64,000 bases of DNA from Heterodera schachtii. Its lineage: Eukaryota; Nematoda; Chromadorea; Rhabditida; Heteroderidae. Both the position numbers and the translations under genes were made by a program. The stretch's first letter is position 1; every line of letters starts with the position of its first letter. The DNA lies in contig SIJG01000037.1 of assembly GCA_023374025.1 (NCBI GenBank), positions 337,680 to 401,679 on the forward strand, read 5' to 3'. The notes below the pieces were generated by a model. It did no database searches. It worked only from the letters and a program-made list of their open reading frames with translations, and had not been told where the DNA came from. This document shows positions 38,387 to 48,192 of the stretch, piece after piece.

Positions 38387-40015
38387 ATGCTTCTTTCAAA
38401 AAATTCCTTTCTGTATTCGACGACTTTTTCACATTTCAGTCCATCTTCCTCAAAAATTTTGCATCTTTTCCTTTCGACTTCCTTCGTAAAATGCCAACAA
38501 ACACAAGCTGAAGAAGCAAAGAGTGAAGAAGAATTTGAAGAAAAAGAAACAAACAAACGGCAGCGAAAAGGGTCAATTCTGAAGGAGAAACCGAACTATC
38601 TAAAGCCCGTGGAAAGCGCATGGCACCGCTTCCTTCGGTCTCTTGGCATGAGCAGTATCCGGCAAAGGCCGAGGTCAAGTGCTGGCTTTGCTGACAAGCG
38701 GTCGGGGTTTGACAATTGGGATTTGGATGTGCCAATGGAGATTCTGTTGAAGGAAGCACCCAAATGGTACAGAAAACAGCCAAAGGCAAGAGCTTACTTT
38801 AGCAATCAAAAAGCATTTCATAAAACGGATCAAGTTAATTTCAGCTCCTTGCTTCTGAAATGTGGCAACGAATCAAAGACCGAGTTCTTATTTATGATCG
38901 AATGGGCAGGGGAACGGTGCACGGCGAGACATCAATCAAATATGAGTTTAAAACGGACGAAGTAAATAATAAAATCATGTTTTGGTTAAACTGAAAATTG
39001 TCAAGGATTTTGGGAAATGGCTGACCGGGTCCGACTCGGAATGGAGCGAGGGCTTTTCCAAGTGCAAATTGTACAGAAGCGACCGTGGCTCGGCAATCTT
39101 TGAGGGCACACTCAGCACACGACTGGTCAAAGTAACGTCACAATTTTAAAATAAACTTTCAAAATTATCATGAAAAAATTCTCTATCAAACGGTAAAAAA
39201 TAATAAATTTTTTGAGTGGGAACTAATTATGGCTTCAGTGCAAAATTTAATTTGGTTTTTGTTCGAATTTGGGGTTCAGATTGTCGGCATGGATTTCTAT
39301 GTGTAATCACCGACCCTGAAAGTTTCCTGACTTTTTTGTTATTTTATTTTTTTATCCAAAAAATACTATTTTCAAAACCATTTCTGGCGATTTTGGCCAT
39401 CAAATTGGAAATCTTGGTATCCTTCGGAAGCTCTTTCCATAGTTTAAAATTTCAGGATGGTAAAACTCAAAGAGCAGGATGGTGTTCGATGCGTTCGCTG
39501 AATGACAAAAAAGCCTTCGATAGGAAAAATTTTTTTTCGGACTGGTCCCACTACACCCATCTTCTGATCAAGGTCTAAGCAACAAATCCTTGCAATTTCA
39601 ATATTTTTCTTTTAAGTGTCGTGGCGATGGACGCACTTACAAAGTGATGTTGCACATTCCGCAGTTTATGGACATCACTTGGGGCAATTCCTACACGTAT
39701 TTGCTGCACACCCACGGCGGCCCCCATTGGCAATTCGAAATGATTCCCTTTTCACGCTTCGTTTTCACAGTCGAAGGACGTGCAATTGATGTTCAATACC
39801 CGTTGGACCCTCGGGCGGCGAGGTAACGAATCAATCTGAATTACTTTCCTGTGAGCCTAAAACTTTTGAGCTCGATTGGAATCACTCTCATGGACAGAAT
39901 TGAGGGGCCATTTCGTCTGGAAATCGACTTTATTGGTGCCACACATGACATAAGTCACCTCGAAAAGCATGCTTATGAGAAATACAATATTCCCCTAGGC
40001 AATCCGATGTTGTAA
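38387..40015 (+). CDS. nuaf-1: NDUFAF1-like complex I assembly factor (CIA30)
   Basis: Mitochondrial chaperone for respiratory complex I assembly. Start ATG 38387 opens a Ser/Phe/Lys-rich presequence-like N-terminus; an acceptor-like TATTCAG lies directly before it. The CIA30 domain spans the remaining exons: DRMGRGTVHGETSIKYEF, a short intron, FSKCKLYRSDRGSAIFEGTL, then DGKTQRAGWCSMRS (39456), WSHYTHLLIK, CRGDGRTYKVMLHIPQFMDI (39617), HTHGGPHWQFEMIPFSRFVF, SSIGITLMDRIEGPFRLEID and FIGATHD. The order and spacing match NDUFAF1. One intron (38786-38844) is GC-AG. The 39132-39455 intron carries a repeat fragment with GGTATCCTTCGGAAGCTCTT. The stop is TAA at 40013-40015. Confidence 0.93.
38786..38844 (+). 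other. 59-nt GC-AG intron in the NDUFAF1 gene
   Basis: CCAAAG is followed by GCAAGA, and the acceptor is TTAATTTCAG before CTCCTTGCTTC. It joins YRKQPK to LLASEMWQRIKD in phase 0; reading through leads to a different, non-conserved frame. Confidence 0.75.
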
Positions 40016-40231
40016 TTGTTCCCCCCCCCCGCCCTCTTTTCCGCCTTTTGTTCTTTATTCTTTTAAATAAAACAACGTTTGTAGCACACGTGCTTCGCTT
40101 GGTAATCCGTTACTAATTTTCAATTTAAATGTTTCGTTTATTCGGTCCCTCTAATTCGTCTTTCGTCGGGTTTCGGGCGGCGTGTGGTAAGTGACCGCCA
40201 ACTGAAATCTCATAGAATTAAAAACAGTGGG

Positions 40232-40762
40232 TTACAATAAATTTGTGAATTTTGCTACCAATTTGTTGTCAATTATATGAGGTTTGTGTTGAATGGCCTG
40301 AGCTGCGCTTTGTGGTGAGATGAAATGGACGACAGCGAAGCCGCGGTGCATTCCCCGTCACTCTGTCCTAAAGGCAGGGCGAACTTTCACAAGAAAATAG
40401 CCAATTAAAATTTTATTAACAATACAATTGCAAATTGTCAATCCATCCGCCCTTTTTTTCTTAGAAAAGAAATTAGAAAAAGGGCTCCATTTTCGGATGG
40501 TTCAGTAAATGATTTTGGTTTCTCTATTCGAAAAGCATACATAAAACATTAGCGTCTCCTTTATCTTCCCGAATCGGCTGAAGTGCTGCTCAATTTGTTC
40601 CCTGCCGCTTATCCAACTGACAAATCGCAATAAAATGGCCGATTGCCCGGCGTTTGTTTTGACCATTCCAAATTCGTTTTGGTTTCGTTGCACCAATTGC
40701 TGCTGCTCTTTGCCGGGCGTAAAAATTCGATTCACAAACGGTCGGAGCAAAGAATATTTCAT
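40232..40762 (-). CDS. SLIRP-like mitochondrial RRM protein, apparently frameshifted
   Basis: SLIRP is a single-RRM protein that stabilises mitochondrial mRNAs with LRPPRC. Exon 1 (40762-about 40540) has a presequence-like N-terminus and RNP2-side sequence LLRFVSWISGREQIEQHFSR followed by FGKIKETLMFY. The donor GTATGC and acceptor CTTTAG join to DRVTG. The expected continuation HRGFAVVHFISPQSAAQAIQ and IIDNKLVAKFTN is present and open to TAA at 40232, but in the frame one base over. The extra base lies in the run read GGGGAATGC on the minus strand (about 40350-40356). Removing one base would give a full RRM of family length. Either this is a real frameshift, making it a pseudogene, or a sequence error. 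Confidence 0.7.
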
Positions 40763-41677
40763 TGTATTTACCTATTAAAAGAAAAGCACCAAAAAAGAAA
40801 GAAAATTAAAAGCAACAAAAATTTAAGAAAATTATATAAAATTAGTTAGTAATTTTTATGACTAACAATAAGCAAAAATCATAATTTGAGAAAACAACGA
40901 GCCAGGGCCGCCCGGCAAAACGGGCTTTTTTTTTGCACGGGCCGCCAGGGCCCGGTCATTGTCAAGGACCGAGCTAAAACAGGCTTAATTTGCCAGTGGA
41001 ACTGCCCTAATTTGAAAACTAAAATTTTTTGGCGAAATGTTTTTGGTTCAAAGTTTGAAATAGAACTTAATGGATTCTTGGAAATTTGCTCAATTACAAT
41101 TTAAAATTTTAAATTCTTCAAGTTGAGTTCAATTTGTTAATAAAATGATCAATTTTTAGGGTGTTAAAGATCCTATTAATCAGAAATAAATTCAAAGAGA
41201 AATCGTCAATCGGTATTTACCTACTTTATTTATTAAACATTTGGCAAGAAGGGTTAAAAAAATTCACATTTTATATAAATTTTTTCCCTTTTCTCCCACG
41301 AAAATGCCATTCTTAGGTGTGTTTATTTAACCCAAACCCGAGTCGGGGTTAAGCGTCGGGGTCGGGGTTAACCCCGGCGGAAAATGGCCAAAAATGTCGG
41401 GCGGGGTCGGGGCCCAACCCTAGACTCTCCATTTTTAAGTCCTATGGCGCCCAATTGGCCGCGCGCACAAGGAAGAATTGAATCAGAAAAAGTGAAAAGA
41501 AGGCTGAATAATACAAAATATTTATTTGCTTTCAAATATTTATGTACGTATTATAATTTAAAGTAATATTAGGGATATTCCCCCGGGAGTTTCTCTTTTT
41601 TCGACGACTTTTTCTTGCCCCGGAACATCCCTTCTGTTGATTTGTAAATAAGAAAAGGATGACGCATTTCTTCCGTT
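40763..41677. other. intergenic with repeat fragments
   Basis: GC-rich inserts GGGCCGCCCGGCAAAACGGG (about 40905) and a G-rich tract GTCGGGGTTAAGCGTCGGGG (41340-41420, several GGGG runs in register) in AT-rich DNA. No gene recognised. Confidence 0.4.
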
Positions 41678-43000
41678 TCATTTTTGCCACTTTAATTTGC
41701 CAAAGTCGTCGAATTGGGCGCGGTCAGACAGGCCAAAAGGTGGCGCAGACTGACGGGGAATTCCAAGCGCACCTTTAACCGATTGGTTTTTGTTCCTTTG
41801 CATTTGAAATGTCTCTGCTTTACCTTGTGTTTGTCCATGTCGTACACCTGCGAATGTTTTAATTTTTAATTTTCGCAATTCCTTTCTTTCTTTTCCGCCC
41901 TCCGTCCCTCCCGCGTTCCTTCCGCCCTCACTTCCCCCCCCCCCATTTTTTGCTCCCAATTTCATTTCCACCTGTAATTTGCCTTCCTCCGTTATCATTA
42001 AATACGCGTCTTTGCCGTGCTTTGCCACGCCGACCATTCGTTTATCCAAATTTGGAAAGTATTCATTGGCTTTGTCCGAGGAAAAAGTGACCATATTCCA
42101 AAAGGGGTCGAAGGAGACGAACTTTTTGGTCTAAAAAACAAATTGCGAAATTTTGTGACGATTGGCCGAACATTTGACAGAATCAAATGGCCATCCCTCC
42201 ACTGAAAGCCTTTTTTGGGCAAAAAGTCAATTTGACTGGGCAATTGGCGAGGACTATGCCGCGCCATCTGAAATTCAGTAAAGATTTACAGATCCTAAGT
42301 AAGTAACCTACATAAAAACGTTTGTAGCGTTTATCCCATCGGAAACGGTAGACTGTACGGTAGTCCAACAGTACGGTAACGCCACTTTTACGGTTTGTGA
42401 ATGCGGCGTTCACACGCCGGGGACCGTTTGGGAAAAGCTCGGAAAGAGCAAAGGCACGTCTAAAAAGGAAGGCATTGACGGCGAAGGCATTTGGGAGCCG
42501 ACTTTTGCTGAAGGCCCTGAGAGTCGCGCCACACTTCGTAAACCATCCCAGCGGAGAACAGATAGAGATGCCTGTTGAAAGCTGAGCAGGGGTTTGAAAG
42601 GAAAGGATTGAAGTGAAGCGACCGTTGGCCAAACCTTCGGTGACCGCGTCCAATTTGCTTGGGCATTGTCCCGCGTTCCGCGCCTGAAGGCGACCGTTTG
42701 TGCGCGGTTTGTGCTGGCGACGGACGACGTGTTGGACGACTCGCCGCGCTCGGTTGTCCGCCTGTGCCGTTGCTCGATGCCCTTTGGTTTACTTATTGTT
42801 AGAATGGCGGTCCTTCCTCACTTTTTTGTCGTCCGTCCGTCCGTTTCCTTTTCCTTCCCTTGGCCCAATCCGTCTCATAAAATTCCCTCGGCGGTTCAAT
42901 GCCTTCGCTTTTATACTTTTCCAGCAACAATTTTCGTTTCTCCGTTCTGTTCATTTTCGGTATTCGACGAGGCACAAAGAAACGGTCGCCGCTGCGGTGA
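41678..43000 (-). CDS. unrecognised multi-exon gene
   Basis: Several minus-strand segments look coding. MNRTEKRKLLLEKYKSEGIE and PPREFYETDWAKGRKRKR lie at about 42950-42800. NRKSGVTVLLDYRTVYRFRW with DKRYKRFY lies near 42400-42310. Then, through a donor GTAGGT and acceptor TTTCAG, come MARHSPRQLPSQIDFLPKKG and FQWRDGHLILSN, and through a 46-nt-class intron TKKFVSFDPFWNMVTFSSDK with ANEYFPNLDKRMVGVAKHGK. The last exon becomes low complexity and ends at 41678. The joins in the 42650-42420 interval are not solved, since three frames are open there. No family recognised; the small basic composition would suit an RNA-binding or ribosome-associated protein, which is a guess. Confidence 0.45.
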
Positions 43001-45188
43001 AAGGCGACGGACGGAGCGAACTGAACGAAAAGGGAAACGGAAAAAGGGGGGGGGGGAGAGAATTACTTGGGGAGAGGAGGGGGGAGAGGAGGAAGGGACA
43101 TCGCTGAGGACGACGACGAGCACAAAGGGAAGGAGCAGCAACAGACGAAGGTGAAGCCGAGGGAAATGGAAGGGCCGGAAGAACGGCATGGCATTTGCTA
43201 ATTGGGGGGGGAGGGAGGGTAAAAGCAACAAAGTCGAAAAGTGAAAAAAAGGAGAGAAATCCGAGGGGACAGACGGACCCACCAACGGAAGCAGGAGCAG
43301 TTCAGCAGTAAGGCAACTTCAACTTACCAGTTGCTTTCAACAAAATGACGTCTGAGTGCGGAAAGAAATGGGGGGGGGGGGAGGAAAAGTGGGGGCGGGA
43401 AGGAATGTCGGAGAAAGCATCGCCAATCCATCCACCTGCCCACTGCCATTTCCATTCGGTGCTGCTGTATTTTTTGCCCTTCGCTGATGATCATTATCGC
43501 TCCAAAAGGCCAAGAGAAGAAAATGGCGGAGATGCGATCGGAGGGGGGGGGGGGGGAGGGAATGGCGGGGCTTAAATTTCCCTTTGGATTAAAAAATCCG
43601 AATGAATGGCCAAGGAAGGCATTGGGCAAGGGAAAGATGAAGAAGCAAAACAAAAGATAAAAGAGGGAAACAATGGGAAGTGATTGTGGACAAAAAAGGG
43701 GAGAAGGCCTTTCCCTGGGGCGAGTGAAAAGCATTCGGCGGGGGAAAAGCACAGCAAAACAGCGACGGATTCGTCAGTCTTTGGGAAAGAAAATTCATGT
43801 GATTGCCGTGATATAGTTAGTGAATCACCAGGACTAATTGGGCCATGAAAATCAGTCGGATTGGCCGATCGATCCTTCCGTCCCCCCCCAACCCCAAACA
43901 AAGCGCAAAGCCCCGTCCAGTCCAATTGCCAAATATTTCATTTGTTTGCTTCGCTTCTCCCCGGTCAATGAAATTCGAAGTTCTTTCATCGCCCATCAAT
44001 CCGCCAATGTTAACTCTCAAATTTCAAGGCCCAATATCATCTCCGCGCACACCTTTTATTCCCTTTCTTTGTTTCCATAGCATTGTCTTTCACTCTTAGC
44101 AAATTTGTTTCCAATCGGTTAAAAATTTCAATTTCCCCTGCGGCGTCTGTCGGCTTCCACACTTTTTTTAAAAATAATACAAAAATTATTATGAATTAAT
44201 CCTTATCATTTTACACGGATTTAGCGGTATTATGACAGTTTTAGAAAATTTTCAACAGCAGGCGACGTTGCTCATTTCAAACAGATATAAATGCCAAAGA
44301 ACGATGCCATAGGCAACTTAACCTGCCTAGGCTTTGCATTACCAAATAAATTAATGATCCCAATTGAAAGAAAGGCTTTTCATTTCAACCGCCACTGGAC
44401 AGAGCCAAACTCATATTATTTTTATTTTCCGGAGAAGTTTTATTCATGACAAAAGTATTATGACAAATAATAATAATAATAATATAAAAATGTGAAATGA
44501 CAAATTATACAAAATACAATTTAACCATAAATACATATGTAGAGATTTAGCACAAAAATAAAGGCCAAAAAGCGAGCGAAGGGGGGGGGGGATAATCAAA
44601 AAAGCTCAAAAAGAAGCATAAAAGAAAAACTAACGGAGAAAACAAAAACAATGGTAAAAGTATTTAAGAGGAAAGATGGGTCAGCAGACGAATAAGAAAC
44701 CGTTTCATATGTTCTGTTCACTTTTGTTTTTGTGCATTTTTCCCGTTTAGAAGGCACTTTGAATTTCGACCAACAGTTGACAACATTTCTTAAAAACAGA
44801 AAATGGCAATGGCAAACAAAAAAGTGCTAATTGTAAGACTAAACGCCCACGAGAGGAAATTCGGGCTATTTTAAAAAAATCGTTTTTGAGTTATTTAATT
44901 AAAAACATAAGGGAAGACCTTTCTAGTTAGCATTTTAAAAAATGGTGTTAGTCGTGAAAACATCTTCTGAGGGGTTTACGAGTCTGAACCTAACATGCAT
45001 TTGACTAATTCCGAATCCCTAACTAAACTCAAACAAAATTCTTAAGATATAAAATTTGCATTTTTATTTCCGAATTAGTCAAGATAGCTGAGATTTTGAT
45101 CAGTACGTCCGAAAAAACTCCGGAAATATTCTTCCCACTTTTATGACAATTTTTTTTTTTGCAAATCAAATGAATCCCCCCATATTTC
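43001..45188. other. intergenic, low complexity then AT-rich
   Basis: 43.0-43.6 kb is purine-rich with poly-G runs (43051, 43370, 43543). 44.1-45.1 kb is AT-rich with a short TAA microsatellite (about 44469) and several AATAAA sequences. Nothing codes convincingly. Confidence 0.4.
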
Positions 45189-45718
45189 TCACTTATCGCA
45201 CTCGCACAGCGCTGCTTTGCACCCGAACTGCTTTTGTGAACAGTTCGGCTCCCCCTGCTGACAAGTCCAAGAATAAGGGTCGGCGTATTCGACGTAAGTG
45301 TCATAACAAAGGCCCCGATCCACGGCCAAATCATAGCATTGGTCATGAAGCTTACAGCACCTTATGACGGTGCAAATGAGAAGCAAACTAAGTTCGTTAA
45401 TTTAACATTTACATGTCAATTCCATCAATTGGCGTGCCCGAACCGCCAATCCCACACCTTCAAAAATTTTAAGATTTTGGCTTTTTTAGTTAATGAATTG
45501 AAGAACATTAATTACCAGCATCCATAATCATCATAAACCAATGCAGTGTAATGCAATTTGCATTCCGCCATTTCGTTCAAATTCCATAATGCACCAAAAG
45601 TTGGTTTTCGATTTGAAGCAAATAAAGTGTCCGGACGGATGTGCGGAACAGCAAAAACCAAAAGAAACAAAAAGTGAAAGAAAGAATCGAAAATGCGATG
45701 AACAGGAAATGCTAACAT
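45189..45718 (-). CDS. Secreted phospholipase A2
   Basis: Calcium-dependent sn-2 phospholipid hydrolase of the secreted, disulfide-rich type. Exon 1 starts at 45718 with a hydrophobic signal peptide (FFHFLFLLVFAV) and continues through FGALWNLNEMAECK and LVYDDYGCW. It joins through GTAATTAATG...TTTGAAG to the calcium loop CGIGGSGTPIDGID (about 45450-45405). A second join (AT|GTAAAT...CATAAG|G) gives MCCKLHDQCYDLA with the catalytic His-Asp pair, then a Cys-rich C-terminal part ending CKAALCECDK and TGA at 45189. The calcium loop and the CCxxHDxC active site are intact, so an active enzyme is expected. The cargo role is unknown; nematodes carry such genes for digestion or secretion. Confidence 0.9.
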
Positions 45719-46056
45719 ATTTTGACCTAAACCATTGAAAATCGACGGTCAGCCGTAGGCGGAAACTGATCTTGGAGGACAACAGCCGAAATTGGAGAGC
45801 AAATCAACAAAAAAAAAATTAAGCTATCTTAAGATCTTAAGACTTAAATTAAGGCAAAAAAAAAAAAATCTTTCTGGCGACATGTATTAATTTTAAAAAA
45901 AGTTTCAAATTTGAAACTGCATGGCATTTAAGTGATTTAACCCAGAATTCATCTTTTTATTCATATCTGCTTTTGAATTGCATTTTTTAGCAATCTATTT
46001 TATTGTTTTATTCCAGTTTCTTTGGTTCTTTTTGTCCATCTTTTCTCTTTCTTCCA

Positions 46057-47392
46057 ATGGAAAACGCAAAGATTTCCCTTTTATACCAACTCGAACAACG
46101 GAAAGTTTCGAAGTTGGAGAGAGAAAACAGAGCATTACGGGAGAGAATCAACGGCCTTTTGAAAAAGCAAGACGATGAGAGAATTGAACTTTTGGTAGCT
46201 GACAGAACACGGGTACTAAATATATACAACAAAAATTACTTTAAGTACTTTATTTTTTAGCGAAAACTCGTCCAACTCCGCGCAATAACTGAACGGACCA
46301 TAAAATCCTTGGAATCGGGAATCAACGAATTTAGAGCCTTTGTTACCGACATAAATGAAGCGTATGTTTATTTTAGTTTTAACAAAGGATTGTCGGGAAG
46401 AAGGCAGCTCAAATCGACAAATTTGTTAAGAATGGATGAAGAAGAGAATAAAGGAGCGATTCAACCGTTGAAACTCGTCGACATTAGCAACGAAAGCGAC
46501 CGCATTCTTCGCAATTTCTCCCCTAAGCTTAAGCGAAGTCTGTTTTAAGCTTTTGTTACTTGTGATTCCATTCTATTCTTTTTTCTGTAACTAATTCAGT
46601 TCCCGAATCTCCGATGGTTTTGTCGGCAATTTCGACTTCCAAAATCGGCTCAAATTCGCAATCAGAGTCATTCCATACGGGTTTGGAAGAAGAGGAGGAG
46701 GAAAGGGCAAACGGAATGGAAGAAGTTGTTAACGAAACGCCTCACTTGGACATGATGGAGACGAGTGGGACAGGGACGGAAGTTGAGAACGCGTCGAACT
46801 CCAAAGGGAAGATCGAACAGAGGAAGTCGGCCATCGCACCAATTTGCTCAATCACTTTGCGTCAACGATCGTCCGCAATGAAATTTGCACCCTCCGAAAT
46901 GAAGCGGACTCACAGTGGGCACTATCACATAAAAGCTGGGAAAAAACAAGAGATCGACCTGGACCTGGATCGAAGTTATGCACGAAAAACCTGGGTTTCA
47001 TGGATAATATTTTGGACTTGTTATTTCGAGTGACCATTCCAGGCCTGGATTCAGCTCATGACAAACCTGGATTCCCAGAAATCCAGGCTTTTTTCAAAAT
47101 ATCAAGCTCTAAAAAAGTAATTGCACATCATGTTTTTCCTTCATTGGAATTTTAACTTTTCCTCCCATTTTGTTTAGTTGCAACGCCCGCTTTTTTTGCC
47201 CCCGCTTTGCCCTCCGTTTCAATTTGTGAAGCGGAAGGGACTCCTTCCTTCGCCACCGCCTCCTCCATCCCCTCGACGCCGCTTTCTATTGATAATGTTT
47301 CCGTCACTGCTTCTGGGCGCCTGAAACGCGCAGCGGCTAAGAAAGTTCGGTCATATCAAGAGCCGTCATTAAGCAAGAAAATGCGCCGATAG
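46057..47392 (+). CDS. sgo-1: Shugoshin-like centromeric cohesion protector
   Basis: Shugoshins guard centromeric cohesin through PP2A and bind chromatin with a basic C-terminal motif. Start ATG 46057: MENAKISLLYQLEQRKVSKL with a coiled coil continuing across the first intron (RKLVQLRAITERTIKSLESG; acceptor TTTTTAG at 46260). A long acidic and Ser-rich middle follows (46430-46970, with EEEEEERANGMEEVV). The C-terminus (47200-47392) contains SGRLKRAAAKKVRSYQEPSL and SKKMRR immediately before TAG, the diagnostic shugoshin C-terminal motif. The donor near 46530 (CGAA|GTCTG) and the acceptor before TTCCCGAATC join in phase. The N-terminal coiled coil plus C-terminal motif, with poor conservation between, is the normal family pattern. 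Confidence 0.8.
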
Positions 47393-47511
47393 AATGAAAA
47401 ATTGCGAAGGAAGGAAAATATATTTATGATCAATTCTCAGTTTTACATGAAATTATTTGGTTTTGATTCTTTTTTCAGCAGATAAATTATTTTCTAATTT
47501 GAAAGTGTGAC

Positions 47512-48092
47512 CATAGGTGGACAAGGGGGGGGGGCAATTTCGTAAATCGTACGGGGGTCCGAAGCAATTTCGTAAAATTCTCGGCCAAAATTGAAAAAGA
47601 CTGGTAAAGATGGGAAAATTTTACGAAATTGAAAAAAAATCAAAATTTTGTGCCAAAAACTCAAAATTTTACGATTTTGAATTGCATTTCGTTAAAATTT
47701 TCATTTTATCTTTTCCTATTTCGTTTATTTTTTTACGAAATTGAATTTCGTTTTCCTATTTCGTATTTTTTTACGAAATTAACACTTTTTAGTGAAAATT
47801 TGCTAATAAGCTAAAAAGCGCAAAATTCGGTCGTTTTTCCACAAAATCTGTTAACAAATAGCACTGAAATTCAAAAGTTCCCGGCGGCGCCTATCGGCAC
47901 CGCCTGACCCCCCCCCCCCCATTTTTTTGGAAAAAGGCCGCAAAAAATGTGGTATTTGAAAAGCAAAAAAAAAAGGTCAGAAAAATCTTTGAGCGTTTTT
48001 TTCAATTTCGTAAAAATTGGTCTCTGAGGGGGGGGGAGGGGGTATTTCGTAACGGCAAATTTCTGACCCCCCCCCCCCCTTGTCCATGTATG
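47512..48092. mobile_element. 581-bp hAT-like non-autonomous element with exact 8-bp TSD
   Basis: The left end is CATAGGTGGACAAGG followed by poly-G; the right end is poly-C followed by CCTTGTCCATGTATG. They are imperfect inverted ends sharing TGGACAAGGGGGG. The 8-bp AGTGTGAC directly flanks both ends (47504-47511 and 48093-48100). The interior is AT-rich with repeated TTTACGAAATT motifs and a second inverted layer (CAATTTCGTAA near the left, TTTCGTAACGG near the right). No coding capacity. 8-bp duplications are the hallmark of the hAT superfamily. Confidence 0.88.
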
Positions 48093-48192
48093 AGTGTGAC
48101 ATTTGGGTCATTTATTCTTATCAAATGGATACGAAAAAGCATTGTTAGAATCACTTTTTGTTTTTACCGCATTTTGCTCATTTGTGAATTTG

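Noticed and set aside
45978..46178. A separate small membrane protein before shugoshin
   Set aside because: It overlaps the shugoshin first exon in another frame; the coiled-coil frame continues across the intron.
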